A DNA stretch of 10,235 nucleotides from Clostridium sp. UBA3947 (GTDB taxonomy: Bacteria > Bacillota > Clostridia > Clostridiales > Clostridiaceae). The notes beneath the pieces are model-generated. The model had not been told where the DNA came from and searched no databases. It was given only the letters and a program-made list of their open reading frames with translations. The translations under genes and the position numbers were made by a program. Shown in pieces: positions 1 to 6,428 of the stretch (within the stretch, counting starts at the first letter, position 1; every line of letters begins with the position of its first letter). The stretch covers positions 1 through 10,235 of the forward strand of contig DGDR01000122.1 in assembly GCA_002385545.1 (NCBI GenBank). Direction: 5' to 3'.

Positions 1-388
1 TACATGTTATCCAAAAACATAAATAATAAATACTGGTAATTACCTTGATTATAAATTTTCTTCTCCTTATATATAATATGAATTTGTAAAAAAAAGAGAA
101 TTTTATTTAAACTTTTTTTGCATTTTATATTATTTTATTATCATATCACCTAACCCATCTTATAAATTTTATTCTTATTCGTAATTATTTACATTTTTTA
201 AAGTAATTATACTTGACTTTATAAATATTTGAATTGATTAATCTAAATAAATGTTCTACAATTATGTAGTGGTATTGATAACTACATTCATAACTAATCA
301 ATTATTACATTTTTTCATTAGTATATTAGTATATTATATATTTCTGAGGTTTCTATTATTATACTTGATCATGATTGGAGGAAGGCAT
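1..388. other. AT-rich gene-free stretch upstream of the DUF624 gene
   Basis: I see no supportable gene here on either strand. The DNA is extremely AT-rich with long A and T runs. Some promoter-like hexamers occur (TTGACT at 213-218, TATACT at 208-213, TATTAT at 332-337), but none forms a -35/-10 pair with good spacing, so I do not assign the promoter of the following gene to an exact site. The frame of the downstream gene stays open back to 251, but a Shine-Dalgarno site inside that stretch shows the upstream part is probably leader. The left end may hold the tail of an upstream regulatory region that is cut by the window. Confidence 0.6.
377..385 (+). promoter_or_regulatory. Ribosome binding site that fixes the start of the DUF624 gene
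   Basis: GGAGG at 377-381 (continuing GGAGGAAGG) lies seven bases before the ATG at 389. The frame is open upstream to an ATG at 251, but that codon has no ribosome binding site, so 389 is the better start. Confidence 0.8.
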
Positions 389-1075
389 ATGGCTAAAAAG
401 GGCCTAACAGATAGCCCGATATATGAGGCTATGAACTATTTTAGTTGGTTTGTTATTTCCAATATTTATTTTGTGGTATTAAATATATTTCTAGTAATTT
501 TTTTATTTGGTATTCAAGTGGAGTTGGACAATATTTATTATTACCTTATACTTTTTGTGGTAGCCCTTCCGTTGGCTCCATCCTTTACAGCTTTGCTTTC
601 AGTTATGGGCAAGCTGGTAAGGGAAGGTGATATAAGCTTAACCAAGGATTTTTTTAAAGCCTATAAGGAGAATTTCAAGCAAGCATTTGCTATAGGACTG
701 CTCTTTACTACAATAATAGTAATTTTGCTAATAGATATTCAAATTGTTAAAGCTAGTTCTCTAGCCTCATTTTTGGTGCCAATTTTCTATGCCTGCATTT
801 TTTCAATTTTACTAATTGCTTTGTACGCTTTTCCTATAGTTTCTAGATTTTATTTAAAAACCAAGGATGTTTTAAAATTATCGGCCTTCTATATCATAAA
901 AAAATTCAAACATACAGTGCTCAATATAGCAGGCATAGCGGCTATGTTCTTGTTGGCTAGTTATGCTCCATCTGTAGCATATATGTTTTTCGCTAGTGTA
1001 ATAGCTTATATTATTATGCTTAATGATAAAAGTATATTAAAGGAAATAGAAGAAAAAATAATTGATAAGCAATAA
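389..1075 (+). CDS. YesL/DUF624 family membrane protein
   Basis: A 228-residue integral membrane protein of the DUF624 (YesL-like) family. The family occurs in Firmicutes, often near sugar-uptake genes, and its biochemical role is not known. Seen in the sequence: a short polar N-terminus, hydrophobic segments near residues 20-42, 50-70, 100-120, 126-150 and 180-219, and the family-like loop after the second segment (PLAPSFTALLSVMGKLVREG, about residues 61-80) followed by a charged stretch, KDFFKAYKENFKQAF. The charged C-terminus should face the cytoplasm. The length is normal for the family. The start at 389 is chosen because GGAGG lies seven bases upstream; starting at 251 would add 46 codons of hydrophobic, leader-like sequence. 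It stands alone, 110 bases before the DUF1836 gene, which has its own promoter. No transporter or sugar enzyme lies beside it to suggest a substrate. Family assignment is fairly sure, function is not. Confidence 0.82.
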   Translation: MAKKGLTDSPIYEAMNYFSWFVISNIYFVVLNIFLVIFLFGIQVELDNIYYYLILFVVALPLAPSFTALLSVMGKLVREGDISLTKDFFKAYKENFKQAFAIGLLFTTIIVILLIDIQIVKASSLASFLVPIFYACIFSILLIALYAFPIVSRFYLKTKDVLKLSAFYIIKKFKHTVLNIAGIAAMFLLASYAPSVAYMFFASVIAYIIMLNDKSILKEIEEKIIDKQ

Positions 1076-1106
1076 TATATTTTTATGGATAAATAGAATT
1101 TATAAC

Positions 1107-1135
1107 TTGTAATAAGTTTATATATACCTTATAAT
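1107..1135 (+). promoter_or_regulatory. Sigma-A-type promoter of the DUF1836 gene
   Basis: TTGTAA at 1107-1112 and a perfect TATAAT at 1130-1135 are 17 bases apart, which is the ideal spacing. Transcription would start near 1142, about 44 bases before the ATG. A small inverted repeat, AACTT-(5)-AAGTT at 1104-1118, overlaps the -35 box and could be an operator, but five base pairs is weak evidence. Confidence 0.65.
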
Positions 1136-1185
1136 ATAATTAATAAAATATATATAGCTTTTATATTTTAAAAGGAGATGGATAA

Positions 1186-1779
1186 ATGGAACGGGAAAAG
1201 TTTGATATTAATTTCATTAAACAGCTTGCTGAGGAAGTGTCCAAAAATAATTTGGTTCCATATGAAGATTTACCAAAGTACGATTTGTTTTTGTCTCAAG
1301 TTATTGACTATTTAAATGATAAGTTCTCTGAGGAAAAGTATACTAATAATATTGTGCAAAATTATATAAAAAGCGGAGTTATAAGTAAGCCTGAGGATGG
1401 CAAGAAAAGAGGCTATACTAAGCTCCATTTAGCTCAGCTGGTATTGTTAAGCTACATGAGGCCTGTTCTTACTACTGATGAGATAAGCAAGGTTTTTAGA
1501 TTGGCTTTCAATGAAATTAATGACCGTAGCGATGACATAATATCCTGGGAAAATGCTTATAAAATATTTGCTGATATTCAACAGCGAAGCTTTGACGAAT
1601 TTCTTCAAGCAGAATATTTTGATGAAAAGAAGCTCCGTGATTTTATAAAGGAAAACAATCTGTCTCCTGAGGATGAAGAAAGAATATTTGTATTTTTAAC
1701 AGTAATGACTCTAATAGCTCAGGCCAGTGCTATTAAGAGGCTAGTGCAAAAGATAGTGTCAGAATATCAAAGTGAATAA
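1186..1779 (+). CDS. DUF1836 family protein, putative helix-turn-helix regulator
   Basis: A 197-residue soluble protein that I assign to the DUF1836 family of Firmicutes, whose members carry a MerR-like helix-turn-helix fold and are presumed DNA binding. Seen here: the family opening LPKYDLFLSQVIDYLN (residues 29-44), then TNNIVQNYIKSGVISKPEDG (53-72) as the likely recognition-helix region, a basic wing-like stretch KKRGYTKLHLAQL (73-85) and the helix VLTTDEISKVFRL (94-106). The C-terminal third (about 120-197) is helical and mixed acidic/basic, perhaps for dimerisation. No enzyme motif is visible. A strong AAGGAGA site at 1172-1178 precedes the ATG by seven bases. The gene is a single transcription unit: promoter at 1107-1135, terminator at 1814-1847. 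Possible autoregulation through the small palindrome over the -35 box is only an inference. Target genes are unknown. Confidence 0.8.
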   Translation: MEREKFDINFIKQLAEEVSKNNLVPYEDLPKYDLFLSQVIDYLNDKFSEEKYTNNIVQNYIKSGVISKPEDGKKRGYTKLHLAQLVLLSYMRPVLTTDEISKVFRLAFNEINDRSDDIISWENAYKIFADIQQRSFDEFLQAEYFDEKKLRDFIKENNLSPEDEERIFVFLTVMTLIAQASAIKRLVQKIVSEYQSE

Positions 1780-1813
1780 ATTATGGGTAGAATTGATAAC
1801 CGTTTCCTTTTAT

Positions 1814-1850
1814 AAAGTAAATGCCAGTATGTGGCATTTACTTTTTTATT
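1814..1850 (+). terminator. Rho-independent terminator after the DUF1836 gene
   Basis: A perfect 13-base-pair stem (1814-1826 with 1832-1844) with a five-base loop GTATG ends in a run of six T (1842-1847). The stem core is TGCCA/TGGCA. The A-run on the left arm means it could also work for transcripts coming from the right. Confidence 0.9.
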
Positions 1851-1879
1851 TTATAGGAAGTTATATCAAAGTCTTTACC

Positions 1880-1903
1880 TCTAAGCTCTCAGGTCTAAGC
1901 TCT
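1880..1903. repeat. Short direct repeat TCTAAGCTCT, two copies
   Basis: TCTAAGCTCT occurs at 1880-1889 and again at 1894-1903, fourteen bases apart start to start. Both copies are exact. The meaning is unknown. Confidence 0.7.
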
Positions 1904-1904
1904 G

Positions 1905-1924
1905 ATGGTGCCAATAGGCACTAT
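1905..1924. repeat. Small hairpin in the spacer before the HesB-like gene
   Basis: ATGGTGCC (1905-1912) pairs with GGCACTAT (1917-1924), with one G-T wobble and an AATA loop. The following DNA is T-rich but not a clean T-run, so a terminator role is doubtful. Confidence 0.5.
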
Positions 1925-2110
1925 GTTGCTTTGTTTCAAAGAAGTGTTGATGAATAAGACAGAATATTAGGACAAGCAGTAAATATCCATAAACACTTTT
2001 CTAAAACACAGCGTTAAGGGAAAGAATATAAGTTATAAGATAGAGCAATGACAATATCATCATATATCTGGTATTTGATATTCAACATCTAATCACCATT
2101 TTTTCAATAT

Positions 2111-2401
2111 TTAACAGCTAACTTCCGGCCCCCCTTCTACAGTGAAAAAGATACCAAAGGGTCCCTTATCATGGACGATTTTTCCTTGGTCTAGTAAGGG
2201 AGCAAATTCCTTGTCCGCTACTATTTTGATGCCGTCTATGATTATAACCTCATCCTTTTCTTCTTCCTTATCAAGAACTACTCCAAAGGCTGGTCCGGAG
2301 CAGCCGAAGCCTCTTAACATTACCCTGGCGGCAGATTTGTTTTTTCTTTTAAGCTCCTCTTTTAAAATTTCCTTAGTCCCTTCATCTATGGTTAGCTTCA
2401 A
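2111..2401 (-). CDS. HesB/IscA-like iron-sulfur assembly family protein (HesB-like selenoprotein type, Cys form)
   Basis: A 96-residue protein of the HesB/IscA (A-type Fe-S carrier) superfamily. Seen: the helical N-terminus, strand MLRGFGCSGPAFGVVLDK (28-45) with Cys34 at the position of the first conserved IscA cysteine, the KDEVIIIDGIKIVAD strand pair (49-63), and FGIFFTVEGG near the end. Canonical IscA ends in a Cys-Gly-Cys motif; here the tail is GPEVSC, with one cysteine (Cys96) as the last residue. The short form and the GFGC-x-GP-x-FG pattern resemble the HesB-like family in which several clostridial members carry selenocysteine; this copy encodes Cys and ends in TAA, so no Sec readthrough is needed. 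The start is TTG (2401-2399): AAGAGGTG (2416-2409) lies seven bases upstream and there is no nearby ATG. It diverges from the Fe-S helicase gene, a suggestive but unproven partnership. Confidence 0.8.
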   Translation of the reverse strand: MKLTIDEGTKEILKEELKRKNKSAARVMLRGFGCSGPAFGVVLDKEEEKDEVIIIDGIKIVADKEFAPLLDQGKIVHDKGPFGIFFTVEGGPEVSC

Positions 2402-2408
2402 TGTATTT

Positions 2409-2416
2409 CACCTCTT
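2409..2416 (-). promoter_or_regulatory. Ribosome binding site supporting a TTG start
   Basis: On the minus strand AAGAGGTG ends seven bases before TTG at 2401-2399. No ATG or GTG lies at a better distance, so TTG is the likely start of the HesB-like gene. Confidence 0.7.
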
Positions 2417-2441
2417 TACTTATGTGACCTTGATAGAAGTA

Positions 2442-2450
2442 TGATATAAT
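2442..2450 (+). promoter_or_regulatory. Extended -10 promoter of the nuclease-helicase gene
   Basis: TGATATAAT combines the TG-n element (2442-2444) with a perfect TATAAT (2445-2450). No good -35 box is seen at 16-18 bases (TGTGAC at 2423-2428 is the closest), as expected when an extended -10 is used. The start would be near 2457, leaving about 57 bases of leader. Confidence 0.5.
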
Positions 2451-2513
2451 ATAGTATGTTTAATTAATAAAAAACTAAACCTGTTGTGAAAGTAACAGAT
2501 AAAAAGGTTGATT

Positions 2514-4898
2514 ATGATGAATAATGGTCGTAATGTTAAGATATCCGTTCGAAATCTAGTGGAATTTACCTTGAGAAGCGGTGACTTAGACACTAGATTT
2601 ACAACCTCCGCCAGGGCGGTAGAAGGAACTAGATTGCATCAAAAGTTACAAAAACTAAATAAGAAGAAGTTTGCAGAACTAAATATGGAATATATGGCAG
2701 AGGTTTTTCTTTCCCATAGCTTTGAAAGGGAGGGTATATCATATATAATAGAAGGCCGAGCTGATGGTATAATAGTTCCCCTGGGGAACAGCTTGTATCA
2801 AACCACAACCATCGATGAAATAAAAACCACTAGTCAGCCTTTAGAAAGAATTCATGAGGATTATAATGAGCTTCATTGGGCCCAGGCTAAGTGTTACGGC
2901 TATATTTATGCCCTACAACAGAATTTAGACGAAATAGATATTCAATTAACCTATTGTGATGTGGAAAATGAAGATATAAAGGTCTTTGTAAAAAACTTTT
3001 CCAGGGATGAGCTAGAGGTTTATTTTATAAGTATTATAGATAAATATCACAAATGGGCCTGCTTATCGGAGCAATGGATTGAACTTAGAAATAACTCTAT
3101 AAGGTCTTTGAACTTTCCTTTTGATAGCTACAGAAAAGGGCAAAGGGAGCTAGCAGTATCTGTTTATAAGACTATAACCGAGGGGAAAAGTATTTTTGCT
3201 CAAGCACCCACAGGTATAGGAAAGACCATATCTACTCTTTTTCCTACGGTGAAGGCCATGGGAGAAGGGTATATATCAAAAATATTCTATTTAACTGCCA
3301 AGACCATCACAAGACAGGTGGCGGAAGAAGCCATAAATAAAATGAGGGATTGCAATTTAAGTTTTAAGGCAATTACCCTTACTGCAAAGGATAAAATATG
3401 CTTTAATAAGGGAGCTGCCTGCAATCCTGAGCAATGCAGCTTTGCCAGAGGGCATTTTGATAGGGTTAACGATGCTATAGAGGATATACTTACAAATGAG
3501 AATCAATTAACCAGGGATAAGATAGAAGCTTATGCTAGGGAATATAACATATGTCCCTTTGAATTTTCCCTAGATTTAACCCTATGGAGCGATTGTGTCA
3601 TTTGCGATTATAATTATGTGTTTGATCCAAGGGTTAGCTTGAAAAGGTTTTTTGAGACTAAGGGTGATTATGCCTTTCTTATTGACGAGGCTCACAATTT
3701 AGTTGATAGAGCACGAGAAATGTATTCTGCCCAATTAAATAAGGCCACCTTTCTGAAGCTAAAAAAGCTTATGAAGGATATTGAAAATAACATCTCTAAA
3801 AGTTTAGGGAAGATTAACAACTACTTTCTTTCCAGGAAAAAAGCCTTGGAGGGAAAAAGCTTTAGTCAAGAAAAGGACTTACCGGAGGACCTTTATCCTC
3901 TACTGAGAAAGTTTGTTAAGCTGTCGGAGGATTGGTTGGCTAATAATGAAGGTAGGGCTGGTCATGAGGACTTACTACAGCTATATTTTGACGTTTTAGC
4001 CTTCCTTAGGGTTTGGGAACTATATAGCGATGACTATATAACATATACAGAGGACGCTGGTAATGATTTAATTATAAAGCTTTTTTGCCTTCACCCAGGT
4101 AAGCTTTTAAGACAAAGCATAAACAAGGGAAGGTCAGCGGTATTTTTTTCAGCTACCTTAACCCCTATGAGTTACTTTAAGGATATACTGGGCGGTAAGG
4201 AAGAGGATTACTTTATGAGATTACCTTCACCCTTTCCTAAAGAGCAGCAATGCTTGTTAATTGCAGATAGGGTTTCTACTAGATATAAGGATAGGAATAG
4301 AAGTATAGACATTATTACAAGATATATACATGCCCTAATAAGCGTTAAGAAGGGCAATTATATGATATTTTTCCCCTCCTACAAATACATGCTAGATGTA
4401 CATAAGCATTTTGTGGATAATTATCCAGAGGTTAAGCTTTTACTGCAGGAAGGGGATATGGATGAAAATGAAAGGGATGAATTTTTAAAGGCTTTTGTGG
4501 AAAATCCTCAGGAAACCTTAGTAGCCTTTGTAGTGTTAGGAGGAATATTTTCTGAAGGCATAGATTTAAAGGGAGATAGACTTATTGGAGCAGCCATTGT
4601 AGGCGTAGGCCTGCCTCAGCTATGTTTAGAAAGAGATATAATAAAGGACTACTTTGAACAATCAGTAAAAAAAGGCTATGACTATGCCTATACCTATCCA
4701 GGCATGAACAAGGTGATGCAGGCGGCAGGAAGAGTTATTAGATCCTTAGAAGATAAAGGGGTTGTGCTTCTTATAGATGATAGGTTTTCTTCCTATCAAT
4801 ATAGGCCTTTATTTCCTGAGCACTGGCAGCATGCTAGAATGGTATCGTCCCCCTCAGATTTAGTTAATATTGTGCAGCTGTTTTGGAAGGAAAAATAG
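2514..4898 (+). CDS. Cas4/RecB-like nuclease fused to a DinG/XPD-type Fe-S superfamily 2 DNA helicase
   Basis: A 794-residue ATP-dependent DNA helicase of the DinG/XPD group with an N-terminal PD-(D/E)XK nuclease-like domain. Positions below count from the TTG at 2508; subtract two for the start used here. Nuclease part (about 10-190): EGTRLH (39-44), EGRADGI with Asp86, DEIKTT with Glu104/Lys106, and Gln126-x3-Tyr130 (QAKCYGY), all the residues expected of an active Cas4/RecB-type site. Helicase part: Q-like motif YRKGQREL (208-215), Walker A APTGIGKT (233-240), Fe-S cysteines Cys298, 305, 310 and 349, Walker B DEAH (393-396), SATLTP (548-553), motif V near 678-690 and motif VI QAAGRVIR (738-745). 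Family knowledge predicts a 5'-3' helicase in repair or recombination. AAAAAGG (2501-2507) touches the TTG at 2508 but lies six bases before ATG 2514, so I prefer 2514; 2517 is also possible. It is transcribed away from the HesB-like gene. No truncation or frameshift is seen. Confidence 0.9.
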   Translation: MMNNGRNVKISVRNLVEFTLRSGDLDTRFTTSARAVEGTRLHQKLQKLNKKKFAELNMEYMAEVFLSHSFEREGISYIIEGRADGIIVPLGNSLYQTTTIDEIKTTSQPLERIHEDYNELHWAQAKCYGYIYALQQNLDEIDIQLTYCDVENEDIKVFVKNFSRDELEVYFISIIDKYHKWACLSEQWIELRNNSIRSLNFPFDSYRKGQRELAVSVYKTITEGKSIFAQAPTGIGKTISTLFPTVKAMGEGYISKIFYLTAKTITRQVAEEAINKMRDCNLSFKAITLTAKDKICFNKGAACNPEQCSFARGHFDRVNDAIEDILTNENQLTRDKIEAYAREYNICPFEFSLDLTLWSDCVICDYNYVFDPRVSLKRFFETKGDYAFLIDEAHNLVDRAREMYSAQLNKATFLKLKKLMKDIENNISKSLGKINNYFLSRKKALEGKSFSQEKDLPEDLYPLLRKFVKLSEDWLANNEGRAGHEDLLQLYFDVLAFLRVWELYSDDYITYTEDAGNDLIIKLFCLHPGKLLRQSINKGRSAVFFSATLTPMSYFKDILGGKEEDYFMRLPSPFPKEQQCLLIADRVSTRYKDRNRSIDIITRYIHALISVKKGNYMIFFPSYKYMLDVHKHFVDNYPEVKLLLQEGDMDENERDEFLKAFVENPQETLVAFVVLGGIFSEGIDLKGDRLIGAAIVGVGLPQLCLERDIIKDYFEQSVKKGYDYAYTYPGMNKVMQAAGRVIRSLEDKGVVLLIDDRFSSYQYRPLFPEHWQHARMVSSPSDLVNIVQLFWKEK

Positions 4899-4969
4899 GA
4901 ATGTGGTGCAACTTTTCCTATAGGACTGGGCAATATAAATTTATAAGCTAGACTTAGGGGGCGAAATAT

Positions 4970-5707
4970 ATGAAATTACGTAGAGTTTATTATCAGGTTA
5001 TAATAAGCATCTTTCTTATTCTTTCACTTCTTTTTACTAACCTATCCTGTACTGTAAAGGCTTCCAATATAAAGGATAGCGGGGAAAAGGTAATCTATCT
5101 TACCTTTGATGATGGACCTATCCCACGAATAACAGAGGATGTTTTAGATATATTAAAGAAGTATGAGGTGAAGGCCAATTTTTTTGTAGTTGGTAAGGAA
5201 ATAAAGGGAAGAGAGCATATTTTAAAAAGAATATATGAAGAGGGTCATGGTATAGGTTTGCATACCTACACCCATAAGTTTTCTTCTATCTATAAGAGTG
5301 ATGAGGAATTTATCAAAGAAATGGATGCAACCAGGGACTTGGTAAAGGAGGTTATAGGTGTTGATACTGGCGCTATAAGATTCCCTGGTGGTAGCGATTT
5401 GATGTTATCCCAGCGCTTATTGCAAAAGCTTCACGAAAGAGATTATAGGGTCTATGACTGGAATGCCAACTTAGAAGATGGTTTAAAGAAGGGACTTAGT
5501 GTAAATACTCTAGTGGAAAATGCAAAGAAGATTAAGGGAGATAAAAGCAGGGTTTTCTTATTAGCTCACTGCAACTCAAATAACCGCAATACCTGCAAGG
5601 CTCTTCCTGCAATTATAGAGTATTATAAGAAGGAAGGCTATATTTTCAGAGTTATTGACGAAAATACAGAAGAATATTACTTTAAGATTAGGAAGAATAA
5701 GAATTAG
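4970..5707 (+). CDS. Secreted polysaccharide deacetylase (NodB homology, CE4)
   Basis: A 245-residue carbohydrate esterase family 4 enzyme that removes acetyl groups from N-acetyl sugars, most likely of peptidoglycan, outside the membrane. Seen: signal peptide with KLRR, a hydrophobic core (about 10-23) and a plausible cleavage after VKA (29-31). Motif 1 is TFDDGP (45-50) with catalytic-base Asp47 and metal-ligand Asp48; motif 2 is HTYTH (98-102) with the two zinc-binding histidines; motif 3 is RFPGG (137-141); motif 4 is DWN (163-165); motif 5 is LLAH (197-200). All catalytic residues are kept. Cys27 sits in NLSC, a poor lipobox, so soluble or N-terminally anchored forms are likelier than a lipoprotein. 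TAGGGGG (4955-4961) precedes the ATG by eight bases. It follows the helicase gene by 71 bases without a clear terminator and precedes the glycosylase gene by 14, so read-through across all three is possible. The exact substrate cannot be told. Confidence 0.9.
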   Translation: MKLRRVYYQVIISIFLILSLLFTNLSCTVKASNIKDSGEKVIYLTFDDGPIPRITEDVLDILKKYEVKANFFVVGKEIKGREHILKRIYEEGHGIGLHTYTHKFSSIYKSDEEFIKEMDATRDLVKEVIGVDTGAIRFPGGSDLMLSQRLLQKLHERDYRVYDWNANLEDGLKKGLSVNTLVENAKKIKGDKSRVFLLAHCNSNNRNTCKALPAIIEYYKKEGYIFRVIDENTEEYYFKIRKNKN

Positions 5708-5721
5708 AGGTAAGATAAGCT

Positions 5722-6339
5722 ATGAAAAAGTTAAAAAGAAGTTTTTATAGCAGAAATACCTTACAGGTGGCAGAGGAACTTTTAGGCAAGTACCTTGTAA
5801 GGAAGCTGCAGGACAAACTTCTAATTGGTAAAATTGTAGAGGTGGAAGCCTACATGGGAGAGGATGATAAGGCTGCTCATTCCTATGGAGGCCGAAGAAC
5901 TGAAAGAAACGAAGTTATGTACGGCGAAGCGGGCCATATTTACGTATATTTCATCTATGGTATGCATTACTGCTTTAATGTAATTACAGAAAGGGTTAAT
6001 GTACCTAGAGGGGTACTTGTCCGAGCCTTAGAGCCAATAGAAGGCCTAGAGCTTATGGCCTTAAATAGGTACAAGAAAAGTTTGGAGGAGCTTACCAATA
6101 GAGAAGTAAAAAACTTAACTAATGGACCTGCCAAGCTGTGTGCTGCCTTCAACATTACTAGAGACCACAACGGTATGGATATATGCAAGGACGAAATATA
6201 CATTGCAGAAGAGGAGAAGAATAAGGAAAACTTTGAAGTAGTTAGAACCACAAGAATAAACATAGACTATGCAGAGGAAGCTAGATTTTATCCTTGGAGA
6301 TTTTATATTAAGGATAATCCTTATGTGTCTAAAAAATAA
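5722..6339 (+). CDS. mpg: 3-methyladenine DNA glycosylase (AAG/MPG family)
   Basis: A 205-residue base-excision repair enzyme that removes alkylated purines (3-methyladenine, 7-methylguanine, hypoxanthine) by cutting the N-glycosidic bond. It belongs to the AAG/MPG family, not to AlkA or Tag. Seen: VEAY (41-44) with Glu42 matching the catalytic glutamate of human AAG, AAHSYGG (51-57) with His53, RRTERNEVMYGEAGHIYVY (58-76), Tyr79 in IYGMHYCFN matching the intercalating tyrosine, Asn86, and RALEP (101-105). LTNGPAKLC (132-140) and the C-terminal arginine-rich strand are also typical, and the length is normal for bacterial members. The ATG is 14 bases after the deacetylase stop; AGAGG (5706-5710) overlaps that stop and is 11 bases away, slightly long. 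The two genes are probably co-transcribed, though their functions (cell wall, DNA repair) are unrelated. No terminator is visible after it. Confidence 0.93.
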   Translation: MKKLKRSFYSRNTLQVAEELLGKYLVRKLQDKLLIGKIVEVEAYMGEDDKAAHSYGGRRTERNEVMYGEAGHIYVYFIYGMHYCFNVITERVNVPRGVLVRALEPIEGLELMALNRYKKSLEELTNREVKNLTNGPAKLCAAFNITRDHNGMDICKDEIYIAEEEKNKENFEVVRTTRINIDYAEEARFYPWRFYIKDNPYVSKK

Positions 6340-6347
6340 AAATAGTA

Positions 6348-6376
6348 TTTTCTAGGAATTGTAATTAATATATAAT
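6348..6376 (+). promoter_or_regulatory. Possible promoter of the two-helix membrane protein gene
   Basis: TATAAT at 6371-6376 is perfect; TTTTCT at 6348-6353, 17 bases upstream, is a poor -35 box. The AT-rich surroundings make chance matches likely. Confidence 0.35.
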
Positions 6377-6415
6377 ATACTTATCATCAAAAGATAGAAA
6401 TATCAAATTATATTC

Positions 6416-6422
6416 AAGGGGG
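6416..6422 (+). promoter_or_regulatory. Ribosome binding site that moves the start to 6429
   Basis: AAGGGGG at 6416-6422 directly touches an ATG at 6423, which cannot be used at zero spacing. The second in-frame ATG at 6429 lies six bases downstream and is the likely start. Confidence 0.8.
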
Positions 6423-6428
6423 ATGTAT

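Larger units (their letters stand above)
1851..2110. other. Gene-free intergenic block with short repeats and hairpins
   Basis: No convincing gene lies between the DUF1836 terminator and the HesB-like gene. The part from about 1870 to 1950 is richer in G and C than other spacers in this window. It contains the direct repeat TCTAAGCTCT (1880-1889 and 1894-1903) and a hairpin at 1905-1924. A frame on the minus strand is open for 40 codons (2000-1884, stop 1883-1881) but has no ATG, GTG or TTG. Near the HesB-like gene, AATATCA (2053-2059) and TGATATT (2076-2082) form an AT-only inverted repeat, too weak to call a terminator. The block may be a degraded gene end or a dispersed intergenic element. 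Confidence 0.45.

Noticed and set aside
20..70. AAGGAG-like site on the minus strand (68-61), suggesting a gene leaving the window on the left
   Set aside because: No ATG, GTG or TTG lies within a usable distance; the first ATG is nearly 40 bases away and has no site of its own.
88..119. Inverted repeat of A7G and CT7 that looks like a terminator
   Set aside because: The stem has a single G-C pair and a 15-base loop; such runs are expected by chance in DNA of this composition.
251..388. Upstream extension of the DUF624 gene by 46 codons
   Set aside because: The frame is open, but ATG at 251 has no ribosome binding site, the extension is leader-like AT-rich DNA that gives hydrophobic residues by composition, and GGAGG at 377-381 fits ATG 389.
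1772..1957. 61-codon open frame overlapping the end of the DUF1836 gene
   Set aside because: It runs straight through the strong terminator at 1814-1847, has no ribosome binding site of its own and looks like no protein.
2105..2113. Selenocysteine readthrough at the end of the HesB-like gene
   Set aside because: The stop codon is TAA, not TGA, and no in-frame TGA lies within the gene.
2142..2444. 100-codon frame opposite the HesB-like gene
   Set aside because: It is the antisense of a recognised family; Ser/Pro-rich translation is typical of such shadows.
4895..4921. ATAGGAA/TTCCTAT inverted repeat after the helicase gene as a terminator
   Set aside because: Seven base pairs with a 13-base loop and no T-run; read-through to the deacetylase gene is as likely.
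5967..6263. 98-codon frame opposite the glycosylase gene
   Set aside because: Antisense of a well-conserved enzyme, with no start signals.
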